Origin: Oscillospiraceae bacterium
Lineage (GTDB): Bacteria; Bacillota; Clostridia; Oscillospirales; Oscillospiraceae
Assembly: GCA_016296235.1 (NCBI GenBank)
Contig: JAEDJR010000003.1
Coordinates: 1-35,250 of the forward strand
Direction of reading: 5' to 3'
DNA: 35,250 nucleotides
Under the pieces are notes generated by a model, which saw nothing but the letters and a program-made list of their open reading frames with translations, was not told the origin of the DNA and did not search any database. The stretch's first letter is position 1. Every line of letters begins with the position of its first letter. Shown here piece after piece: positions 15,433-22,782 of the stretch. Made by a program: the position numbers and the translations under genes.

Positions 15433-16179
15433 TTACAGGGGCAGCTCCATAAACTCAAACAGACCTTCGCGGCGGTAGTGCTCTGCCAGCGCATAGGATC
15501 CATGGCCGCCGACGCCCCAGTACATATGCAGCGCTCTGTCAATGGCGGCATGTACCTTGCGGCCCTTTTCGTAGTAGGTTTCCAGCTGATCGAAGCCCGG
15601 GCAGATGACTTCCAGCTCTTCGGGCGCCAGGGTCTTTTCGAAGTGCTGACCGGAGAAGTTCATCTGGGATTCCAGCACATCCATACCGGCCTCCTTCTGC
15701 TTCCAGACAGACGCCACATTCAGAATACAGTTGGGGTGCAGGGGGCTCATATAGTAGATGGTAGGAATGGGATGGGGCTCCAGACCGGGCATTTCATCCA
15801 GGGCGAACGCACGGGACGCCAGCGCAATGGACTCCTGCAGCAGCGTCATGGCGGGCCGTCTGTCGGGATCCAGATCCACCTGGCAATGCTCGGGATCCTG
15901 GGTGATGATGATGTCAGGCTTGACCTCGCGAATGATGCGGACCAGCTTCACCTTGCTTGCACGGTCGAAGTCCACCTCGCCGGCCACAAAGTCGCTGAAA
16001 TAGACCTTCTCCACGCCCAGAACCTCGGCCGCCTTGGTGACATCCTTCTTGGTCTGCTCACCGGCCAGCATGATGGAAGCAAAGGACTGGCCGCCGTTTT
16101 TGACGTTCCGTGCCAACGCACCGCCGCACTCTACCATTTCCATGCCGTATACTCCCAACAGCAGCATTCTAACACCCAT
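15433..16179 (-). CDS. PIG-L/LmbE-fold protein lacking the zinc-binding motifs
   Basis: 248 residues. The fold is recognised by the segments GVEKVYFSDFVAGEVDFD, LVRIIREVKPDIIITQDPE and PHPIPTIYYMSP, in the order and spacing of PIG-L (GlcNAc-PI de-N-acetylase-like) proteins. The family's AHPDD zinc/catalytic motif is replaced by VYGME (residues 10-14) and the second HPDH motif by DPDR (about 107-110), so the His, Asp and His ligands are all absent. It is probably not a zinc deacetylase; a regulatory, binding or altered catalytic role is possible. ATG 16179 is chosen because AGAAAGGA sits 10 nt upstream; ATGs at 16188 and 16167 are alternatives. It lies between hutH and the peptide-binding-protein gene, co-directional, in the hut-peptide run. 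Confidence 0.75.
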   Translation of the reverse strand: MGVRMLLLGVYGMEMVECGGALARNVKNGGQSFASIMLAGEQTKKDVTKAAEVLGVEKVYFSDFVAGEVDFDRASKVKLVRIIREVKPDIIITQDPEHCQVDLDPDRRPAMTLLQESIALASRAFALDEMPGLEPHPIPTIYYMSPLHPNCILNVASVWKQKEAGMDVLESQMNFSGQHFEKTLAPEELEVICPGFDQLETYYEKGRKVHAAIDRALHMYWGVGGHGSYALAEHYRREGLFEFMELPL

Positions 16180-16258
16180 AATTCTCATATCCTTTCTGTT
16201 TTTAATATCTAAGATAAAACCTTCCGGTTCTCTTATTTGAAAACAACGGTCTCTTTTC

Positions 16259-17809
16259 TTACGCTTCCTCCACATATGCGCTGCGAACCGCGCTCAGCAG
16301 CCGTCCATCCCGCAGCAGGGACTCGCAGCGATTGATATCCTCGTACAGGGGCCGGTCCTCTTCCAGCATATCGCAGACCTGGCGAACCGTATCATAGGCC
16401 GCCTTGGTTCCAACGCCCAGCTTCGTACCGCCGCCCTGCAGATCGATGGCCTGGCAGGCGCACATCAGCTCCATACCGATCACGCGGCGCAGGTTTTCCA
16501 GGATCTCCTGAGCCTTTCGGGCCGCGATGGTGCCCATGCTGACATGATCCTCCTGGTTGCCGGAGGACGGGATGCTGTCCACGCTGGCCGGATGGGCCAG
16601 AACCTTGTTCTCCGATACCAGCGCCGCCGCCGTGTACTGCACAATCATAAATCCCGAATTCAGGCCGCCGTTTTTCACCAGGAAGGCAGGCAGTCCGCTG
16701 ATGGAGGGATTCACCAGGCTTTCGATGCGCCGCTCCGAGATATCCGCCAGCTCTGCCAGGGCGATCCCCAGGAAATCAAAGGCCAGGGCCATGGGCTGTC
16801 CGTGGAAGTTTCCGCCGGAAATGCCTTCCATGGTGTCGGAGAAGATAATGGGATTATCCGTAACGGCATTCATCTCCGTCTCCACCCGGTCCTTGACGTA
16901 TTCCAGCGCATCCCAGCTGGCGCCGTGAACCTGCGGCGTGCAGCGCAGAGAATAGCGATCCTGCACGCGGATTTCTCCCTGCCGGGTCACATTGCCGCTG
17001 CCATCCAAATAATGGCGGAGCATTTTTGCCGTTTCCTGCTGACCCCAGTGGGGACGAATCGCATGAACCCGTTCGTCCAACGCATCCACCACACCGCGGT
17101 GTGCCTCAAAGGTCAGCGCCGCTGCGATATTGGCGGACTCCATCAGCTCCAGTGCGTCAAAGACCGTCAGCGCACCGGCCGAGGTCATGGCCTGGGTGCC
17201 GTTAATCAGCGCCAGTCCCTCTTTGGCAACCAGCTCCACGGTGGAAATGCCGGCCCGCGCCATGGCCTCCGCACCCGGCAGAACCAGGCCCCGGTATTCC
17301 GCCTGGCCCAACCCAATCATGGGCAGAACCATATGGGCCAACGGAGCCAGGTCGCCGCTGGCTCCCAGCGATCCCTTCTGGGGAATCACCGGCGTCACGC
17401 CGCGGTTCAGCATGGCAATCAGCGTCTCCACGATTTCCAGTCTGGCTCCGGAATAGCCCTTCGCCAGATTATTCACCCGCAGCAGCATAATGCCTCTGGT
17501 CACATGCCGCCGGAAGGGTTCTCCGGCGCCCACGGCATGGGTCACAATCAGATTGCGCTGCAGCGTTTTGCATTCGTCCTGGGTAATACAGACATCGCTG
17601 AATTTTCCGAAGCCCGTCGTAATTCCGTAAACGGTCTCACCGTTTTTAACCAGCTCATCCACGGTTCTGCGGGAAGCCAGGATTCGTTCCCGGGCCTCGT
17701 CGCTGAGTGTCACAGGTGCGTCGTGGCAGCACACCGTGTGGATTTCCCGCAGGCTCAGCGTCTCGCCCGTGATGATAACAACCTTCTTCATATCATGAAA
17801 CATGTTCAT
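16259..17809 (-). CDS. hutH: Histidine ammonia-lyase
   Basis: 516 residues, the family's usual length. Deaminates L-histidine to trans-urocanate, first step of histidine breakdown, cytosolic tetramer. The Ala150-Ser151-Gly152 triad in SLGASGDLAPLAHM forms the MIO electrophile autocatalytically. VYGITTGFGKF near residue 60 carries the catalytic tyrosine; the region NPSISGLP and SSGNQEDHVSMG near 395-435 are also diagnostic. Start 17809 has GGAGAG about 8 nt upstream. It follows the cyclodeaminase gene after 23 nt and is fifth in the hut run. Confidence 0.97.
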   Translation of the reverse strand: MNMFHDMKKVVIITGETLSLREIHTVCCHDAPVTLSDEARERILASRRTVDELVKNGETVYGITTGFGKFSDVCITQDECKTLQRNLIVTHAVGAGEPFRRHVTRGIMLLRVNNLAKGYSGARLEIVETLIAMLNRGVTPVIPQKGSLGASGDLAPLAHMVLPMIGLGQAEYRGLVLPGAEAMARAGISTVELVAKEGLALINGTQAMTSAGALTVFDALELMESANIAAALTFEAHRGVVDALDERVHAIRPHWGQQETAKMLRHYLDGSGNVTRQGEIRVQDRYSLRCTPQVHGASWDALEYVKDRVETEMNAVTDNPIIFSDTMEGISGGNFHGQPMALAFDFLGIALAELADISERRIESLVNPSISGLPAFLVKNGGLNSGFMIVQYTAAALVSENKVLAHPASVDSIPSSGNQEDHVSMGTIAARKAQEILENLRRVIGMELMCACQAIDLQGGGTKLGVGTKAAYDTVRQVCDMLEEDRPLYEDINRCESLLRDGRLLSAVRSAYVEEA

Positions 17810-17832
17810 ATTGTGCTCTCCAGTATGTATTT

Positions 17833-18465
17833 TTAGAGATGTTCAGCAAATACGCTGTGTGAAAACGCACGCTTCTCTCCGTCCAGCGCCGCTTGCTCCA
17901 GTTCTCGCAGCCGTTTCCCTGTTTCAGCCACAAACGTCTCATCCCGAATGGACGCCAGATTGACCTTCACATTGAACAGTGCGCCCAGAAGGCCGGAACG
18001 TGCCATCATGGCAGCCACCAGCGCATCCGTCACCGCGTTGGGGTTGCCCCTGCTGATGACCGTTTCCACCATATCAAACACAGGCACGATGGACTCGGCC
18101 ACACGCAGCGGTGTCAGCGCCGCCGCCTTCAGGCCGTCCTGCATGGCCGCCTGCCGGGCCGCTTTTTCTTCCTCCGTGTTCTTTGGCATGGAGAGCGCCG
18201 CCATATACAGGGAAAACGAAGCCGTATCCTCCTGCATGGCCTCCAGCAGCCGGAGCCGCAGCCGGTCCGCCTCTTCCGCGATCTGCGCCATTTCCGTTTT
18301 GACGTCCAGGTATTTGGGGCCCTGGCTCAGATTGGCGACCATCCCTGCCAGCGCGGCCGACAGCGCGCCTGCCAGGGCGGAAATGCTGCCGCCGCCCGGC
18401 GCCGGTGCATCCGACGCCGTGACCTCGGTCAGCTCCGCCACCGTCAGTTCTCTCAGATCCTTCAT
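17833..18465 (-). CDS. fchA: Formimidoyltetrahydrofolate cyclodeaminase, single-domain
   Basis: 210 residues matching the C-terminal half of animal FTCD. Converts 5-formimino-THF to 5,10-methenyl-THF and ammonia. The N-terminal signature SDAPAPGGGSISALAGALSA (residues 18-37) is diagnostic, and a four-helix body follows. GGAGG lies 8 nt before ATG 18465, with the preceding ftcD stop codon between them, so expression is coupled. In vertebrates this and the transferase are fused; here they are separate genes, as in several Clostridia. Confidence 0.93.
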   Translation of the reverse strand: MKDLRELTVAELTEVTASDAPAPGGGSISALAGALSAALAGMVANLSQGPKYLDVKTEMAQIAEEADRLRLRLLEAMQEDTASFSLYMAALSMPKNTEEEKAARQAAMQDGLKAAALTPLRVAESIVPVFDMVETVISRGNPNAVTDALVAAMMARSGLLGALFNVKVNLASIRDETFVAETGKRLRELEQAALDGEKRAFSHSVFAEHL

Positions 18466-18468
18466 GCT

Positions 18469-19371
18469 TCAGTCCTCCAACAGCCGGTTTTCCAGCACCT
18501 GCGTATTCCGGAAATCTCCGAATTGCAGATAATAAGAGGCACAGTCAATCAACGCCTCCTGCGGCACCAGGCCGACCACCTCGCTGTCCAGGACATTGAC
18601 GCCATAGCGGTGCGCTTCCATTTTCACCGTCTCAAACACGCGGTAGACCGGCGTCTTGGTGTAGTCCGTCAGATTCATGGACACCTGGGCAATGCCACGG
18701 TCCTCCAGCATCACGCCCAGCGCCTTACAGTAACGGAAGCCGCCGCTGATATGCCGGATGGCTTTGGCGATTTTATTCGCAATCTCCAGGTTGTCCGTGT
18801 CCAGGTTGATATTGTAGGCAATCAGCGGCATCCGTGCGCCGATGGCCGTGACGCCGCCGGTGGGATGGATGGTGGCGGGGCCGAAGTCCGGCTTCCACTT
18901 CTCCTGATCCAGCATTTTTTCCGCCATTCCCTCAAACTGTCCCCGCCGGATCTCCGCCAGGTTTTCCCGGTGGGGGGCGGTGGCGGACTTCTCATACAGG
19001 AAAAACGGCTGCCCGAATCGCTCCGCTGCCGCCGCGGCAGTCTCTTTCGCCATGCGGTCGGCGTCCTCCACCGTCGCGTTGCGGATCGGGATAAAGGGAA
19101 CCACATCCACGCAGCCCATTCTGGGATGCTGGCCCTGGTGTTTGGTCATATCAATGAGCTCCACCGCCTTGCCGATGGCCTCAACCATGGCATCGCGCAG
19201 GGCATCCGGTTCCCCGATGACCGTCACAACACTGCGGTTGTGATCCTGATCGGAGGAGTAGTCCAGCAGCTTTACGCCTTCTTTGCCCCGGAAGCAGTCC
19301 AGAATCTGCTCCAGTTTTTTCAAATCCCGGCCTTCACTGAAATTGGGGACGCATTCAATAATCTTGTTCAT
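18469..19371 (-). CDS. ftcD: Glutamate formimidoyltransferase
   Basis: 300 residues matching the N-terminal transferase domain of FTCD. Moves the formimino group of N-formimino-L-glutamate to tetrahydrofolate, leaving glutamate. Begins MNKIIECVPNFSEGRD, the family signature; KHQGQHPRMGCVDVVPFIP (about 76-94) holds the catalytic histidine region, and the ATIHPTGGVTAIGAR stretch is the folate-binding segment. ATG 19371 has AAGGAG 8 nt upstream and is preferred over an upstream extension that overlaps hutI. This makes the operon take the folate route, so no hutG or hutF is needed, and none is seen. Confidence 0.94.
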   Translation of the reverse strand: MNKIIECVPNFSEGRDLKKLEQILDCFRGKEGVKLLDYSSDQDHNRSVVTVIGEPDALRDAMVEAIGKAVELIDMTKHQGQHPRMGCVDVVPFIPIRNATVEDADRMAKETAAAAAERFGQPFFLYEKSATAPHRENLAEIRRGQFEGMAEKMLDQEKWKPDFGPATIHPTGGVTAIGARMPLIAYNINLDTDNLEIANKIAKAIRHISGGFRYCKALGVMLEDRGIAQVSMNLTDYTKTPVYRVFETVKMEAHRYGVNVLDSEVVGLVPQEALIDCASYYLQFGDFRNTQVLENRLLED

Positions 19372-19384
19372 CGCATATACTCCT

Positions 19385-20614
19385 TCAGCGCCCGACAACG
19401 GCGCCCTTCTTCACCACGGTTTTTACCTGGTTTTCTCCAAAGCGGTAGAAACTATGCTCCAGATCCGGCGCATCCCAGATCAGCAGATCCGCCTGCTTGC
19501 CGGGCTCCAGCGTTCCCAGCCGGTCCGCCCGGCCGATGGCAGCCGCCGCATTCAGGGTCACCGCCGTCAGGACTTCCTCCGGCTTCATGCGGTATTTGTA
19601 GCACGCCAGACTCATGGCCAATTGCAGATTCAGGCAGGGGCAGGAGCCGGGATTAAAGTCCGTTGCAACCGCCACAGGCACGCCCGCTTCGATCATGGCT
19701 CTGGCCCGCGCAAAGGGTTTCTCCAGATAGAACGATGTCGCAGGCAGCAGCACCGCAACCGTACCGCCGGCGGCCATGCTCGCAATGCCCGCATCCGGCG
19801 CGGCGATCAGGTGTTCCGCAGAAACAGCCCGCAGCTCGCCGGCCAGCTGGGAACCGCCGATGGCGTCGATCTCGTCGGCGTGGATCTTGCTGCGCAGACC
19901 GTACTTCTGCCCGGCCCGGAGAATCTGTTCGGCTTCCTCCCGGTCAAAGACGCCGGTCTCGCAGAACACATCGCAGTATTCCGCCAAGCCCTCTTTTGCC
20001 ACCTGCGGAATCACCGTGTCGGTCAGCAGCTTCACATAGCCCTCCCGGTTGCCGGCATATTCCGGCGGCAGCGCATGGGCGCCCAGGAACGTCGAAACCA
20101 GTTCGACGGGCTGACTCCCGTTCAAACGCTTCACGGCGCGGAGCTGCCGCAGCTCGGTTTCCAGATCCAGGCCGTAGCCGCTCTTGCACTCACAGGTCGT
20201 GGTTCCCAGGGACAGCATCTTTGCCAGGGCTTTTCCGCCCTTTTCCGCCAGCTCCGCTTCCGAAGCGGCACGGGTGGCGCGGACCGTCGAAAGGATTCCG
20301 CCGCCCGCAGCCAGAATTTCCAGATAGGGAACGCCCTGCAGCTTGAGCATCAGCTCGTGGGCGCGCCAGCCGCCAAAAATCAGATGGGTATGGGCATCCA
20401 CCAAGCCCGGCGTAACCAGGCAGCCCTCGGCGTCAAGAACCTCTGCGCCGGGAAGCTCCGGCGCACGGCCGGTACCGGTCTGCACGATCTGCCCCCGGTC
20501 GTCCGCCACCAGATACGCGTCTTTCAGGACGCGGATGGCGCCCTGACCGTCACCGCTGCGAGCCCTTTGTCCCTCCGCCGTCGCCAGCTGCCCAATGTTT
20601 TTTACAATCAGCAT
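19385..20614 (-). CDS. hutI: Imidazolonepropionase
   Basis: 409 residues, amidohydrolase superfamily. Hydrolyses 4-imidazolone-5-propanoate to N-formimino-L-glutamate. DAHTHLIF supplies metal ligands His75 and His77; SGYGLDLETELR near 140, the KIHADEID motif near 240 and VATDFNPGS near 318 are hallmarks of HutI. ATG 20614 with AAAGG 9 nt upstream is chosen; an in-frame TTG at 20623 overlaps the hutU stop. Gap to ftcD is 13 nt. Complete, no anomalies. Confidence 0.96.
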   Translation of the reverse strand: MLIVKNIGQLATAEGQRARSGDGQGAIRVLKDAYLVADDRGQIVQTGTGRAPELPGAEVLDAEGCLVTPGLVDAHTHLIFGGWRAHELMLKLQGVPYLEILAAGGGILSTVRATRAASEAELAEKGGKALAKMLSLGTTTCECKSGYGLDLETELRQLRAVKRLNGSQPVELVSTFLGAHALPPEYAGNREGYVKLLTDTVIPQVAKEGLAEYCDVFCETGVFDREEAEQILRAGQKYGLRSKIHADEIDAIGGSQLAGELRAVSAEHLIAAPDAGIASMAAGGTVAVLLPATSFYLEKPFARARAMIEAGVPVAVATDFNPGSCPCLNLQLAMSLACYKYRMKPEEVLTAVTLNAAAAIGRADRLGTLEPGKQADLLIWDAPDLEHSFYRFGENQVKTVVKKGAVVGR

Positions 20615-20619
20615 GGCGT

Positions 20620-22626
20620 TCAACCTTTCAGAACATCCCGCACCATATGGCGGTCCGCCAGCACCGGCACGGTGATGTGATCCGTGGCTTTGTACAGTTC
20701 GTTGTACTCCTCCACCGTAGTCAGCGCGTTCTCATTCCGCGCCCAGGCACGGCGGGAAACGCCCACCATCGTATCCCAGGGCATGGACATCCGCAGAATC
20801 GTGTCGACCCGCTCCGAGCCGTCCAGAACCATGCCGAAGCCGCCGTTGATGGCTTTTCCGATTCCAACGCCGCCGCCGTTGTGCAGCGCCACCAGGCTCA
20901 TGCCCCGGGCACAGTTGCCCGCATAGCACTGGGTGGCCATATCGGCCATGATGTTGGAGCCGTCCTTGATGTTGGAGGTCTCCCGGAACGGAGAATCCGT
21001 GCCGCCGGTATCATGGTGGTCGCGGCCCAGCATGACGGGGCCGATTTCGCCGCTGCGAACCATCTCGTTGAACTTCAGCGCGATATTCATGCGGCCCAGG
21101 GCGTCCTGATAGAGAATGCGGCACTGGGTGCCCACCACCAGCTTGTTCTTCTTGGCGTCCCGCACCCAGACATAGTTGTCATAGTCCTGGTAACGGCGGT
21201 TGTGGGCCAGAATGTACTCCGCCGCGGCAGCGTCGGTCTTGTCCAGATCCTCCGGATTGCGGGACAGGCAGCACCAGCGGAAGGGACCGTAGCCGAAATC
21301 AAACAGGCACGGGCCCAGGATATCCTCCACATAAGACTGGAACACAAAGCCGTCCAGATCGTTCTCTCCGTTCTTGCAGATGGAGGTCACGCCCGTATCG
21401 TAAACCGCTTTCAGGAAGCTGTTGCCATAATCAAAGAAATAGGTGCCCCGGTCGTGGAGCTTGCAGATCATTTCATAGTGGTGCCGCAGGCTCTTGTCCA
21501 CCAGCTTGGCAAAGCCCGCCGGATCCGTGGCCAGCATTTCCGTCCGCTGCGCGAAGGTCAGCCCCTGGGGGCAATAGCCGCCGTCATAGGGGACATGGCA
21601 GGAGGTCTGGTCGCTGAGCAGATCCACATGGATCCGGTTGTCATACAGGTATTCCAAAAGATCCACGACATTGCCGTGATACGCAATGGCGCAGGGCTCC
21701 TTTGCCGCCATTTTCTGCTTCGCCAAGGCCACAGCCGTCTCCAGACTGTCCGTCTTTTCGCTGACCCAGCCCTGGGTATAGCGGGTCATGATCCGCGATT
21801 CGTCCACCTCCGCGATGATGGACACGGCGCCGGCAATCTCGGCGGCCTTGCCCTGGGCGCCGGACATGCCGCCCAGACCGGCGGACACGAACAGGCGGCC
21901 GGCCAGGTTCCCATCCTCCGGGATCCCGAGCTTCAGACGGCCTGCGTTGAGCAAGGTATTGAAGGTGCCGTGCACAATGCCCTGGGGGCCGATGTACATC
22001 CAGCCGCCGGCGGTCATCTGGCCGTAGTTTGCCACGCCGATGGCGGCAGCACGGTTAAAGTCCTTCTGATTATCGAAGGCGCCGACCATGAGACCGTTGG
22101 AGATGATGCACCGGGGCGCTAGCTTATGAGAGCGGAACAGGCCCAGGGGATGGCCGGACATGACCACCAGCGTCTGCTCGTCGGTCAGAACCTCCAGATA
22201 CTTTTTGATGAGCCGGTACTGCATCCAGTTCTGGCAGACCTGGCCCGTTTCTCCGTAGGTGACCAGTTCATAGGGGTAGAGGGCGATGTCAAAATCCAGG
22301 TTGTTGTCGATCATCACCTGGAAGGCCTTCGCTTCCACGCAATTTCCCTTGTATTGGTCGATGGGCTTGCCGTAAAGCCGGCCCTGGGGGCGGAAGCGAT
22401 AGCCATAGATACGGCCATGCTCTTCCAGCTCCTGTGCAAATTCCTCCGCCATCCGGCGATGATGCTGCTTGGGAATATAGCGCAGCGCATTCATGATCGC
22501 CAATTCCTTGTCCGCTTGAGAAAGGTTGGACTCCCGGCGGGGAGCACGGCGGCAGCCGGGTTCAAAGGCCGGATACTCCGGCAGTTCATCATCCAGCTGC
22601 AGAATTTGAGCGTTGAGATCTGTCAT
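20620..22626 (-). CDS. hutU: Urocanate hydratase, long form
   Basis: 668 residues. Adds water to urocanate to give imidazolonepropionate, using tightly bound NAD as electrophile. GGMSGAQGKAAEIAGA near 265, LLSDQTSCHVPYDGGYCP near 350 and the LGRDHHDTGGTDSPFRET motif near 540 identify urocanase. It is about 110 residues longer than the 550-560-residue HutU of Bacillus and Pseudomonas and matches the longer type found in anaerobes and animals. Start 22626 has AAAGGAGG 9 nt upstream. First gene of the hut-peptide run and directly behind its promoter. Confidence 0.96.
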   Translation of the reverse strand: MTDLNAQILQLDDELPEYPAFEPGCRRAPRRESNLSQADKELAIMNALRYIPKQHHRRMAEEFAQELEEHGRIYGYRFRPQGRLYGKPIDQYKGNCVEAKAFQVMIDNNLDFDIALYPYELVTYGETGQVCQNWMQYRLIKKYLEVLTDEQTLVVMSGHPLGLFRSHKLAPRCIISNGLMVGAFDNQKDFNRAAAIGVANYGQMTAGGWMYIGPQGIVHGTFNTLLNAGRLKLGIPEDGNLAGRLFVSAGLGGMSGAQGKAAEIAGAVSIIAEVDESRIMTRYTQGWVSEKTDSLETAVALAKQKMAAKEPCAIAYHGNVVDLLEYLYDNRIHVDLLSDQTSCHVPYDGGYCPQGLTFAQRTEMLATDPAGFAKLVDKSLRHHYEMICKLHDRGTYFFDYGNSFLKAVYDTGVTSICKNGENDLDGFVFQSYVEDILGPCLFDFGYGPFRWCCLSRNPEDLDKTDAAAAEYILAHNRRYQDYDNYVWVRDAKKNKLVVGTQCRILYQDALGRMNIALKFNEMVRSGEIGPVMLGRDHHDTGGTDSPFRETSNIKDGSNIMADMATQCYAGNCARGMSLVALHNGGGVGIGKAINGGFGMVLDGSERVDTILRMSMPWDTMVGVSRRAWARNENALTTVEEYNELYKATDHITVPVLADRHMVRDVLKG

Positions 22627-22642
22627 TGTAAAGATCCTCCTT

Positions 22643-22665
22643 TCGGAATATCCGATCACAGTCGG
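22643..22665. promoter_or_regulatory. Candidate hut operator, overlapping inverted half-sites
   Basis: TCGGAATATCCGA (22643-22655) has arms TCGGA/TCCGA; it overlaps CCGATCACAGTCGG (22652-22665), with arms CCGA/TCGG. Three equally spelled half-sites lie between the -10 and the hutU ribosome site, where a repressor would block transcription. No regulator gene adjoins. Purely a pattern-based call. Confidence 0.4.
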
Positions 22666-22675
22666 TTCACGCAGA

Positions 22676-22705
22676 ATTATACCATGCATCCCATGGAGTT
22701 TTGAA
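22676..22705 (-). promoter_or_regulatory. hut operon promoter
   Basis: Minus-strand TTCAAA (22705-22700), 18-nt spacer, TATAAT (22681-22676), about 50 nt before hutU. The palindrome CCCCCCGGGGGG (22707-22718) lies just upstream of the -35 and could act as a binding site or as part of the ATPase gene's terminator. Confidence 0.6.
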
Positions 22706-22706
22706 G

Positions 22707-22776
22707 CCCCCCGGGGGGATTCTGTTTGGAACGTCCTGTACGGAGCGCCCGCCCTGCAGGCGCCCCGCATACAGGA
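22707..22776 (-). repeat. Hairpins after the metal ATPase gene
   Basis: TCCTGTA (22734-22740) and TACAGGA (22770-22776) can close a stem over a GC-rich loop containing CCTGCAGG, and the 12-bp palindrome CCCCCCGGGGGG (22707-22718) follows. These lie just past the ATPase stop in its transcript and may end it, though no T-tract follows. Confidence 0.4.
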
Positions 22777-22782
22777 GCGGCA

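Noticed and set aside
16180..16258. Separate promoter for the PIG-L-like gene in the AT-rich gap
   Set aside because: Several TTTTAT/TATTAA-like words but no -35 at an acceptable distance; cannot support it.
17893..19656. 587-codon rightward open frame across fchA and ftcD
   Set aside because: Opposite two well recognised hut enzymes; Arg/Pro/His-rich composition.
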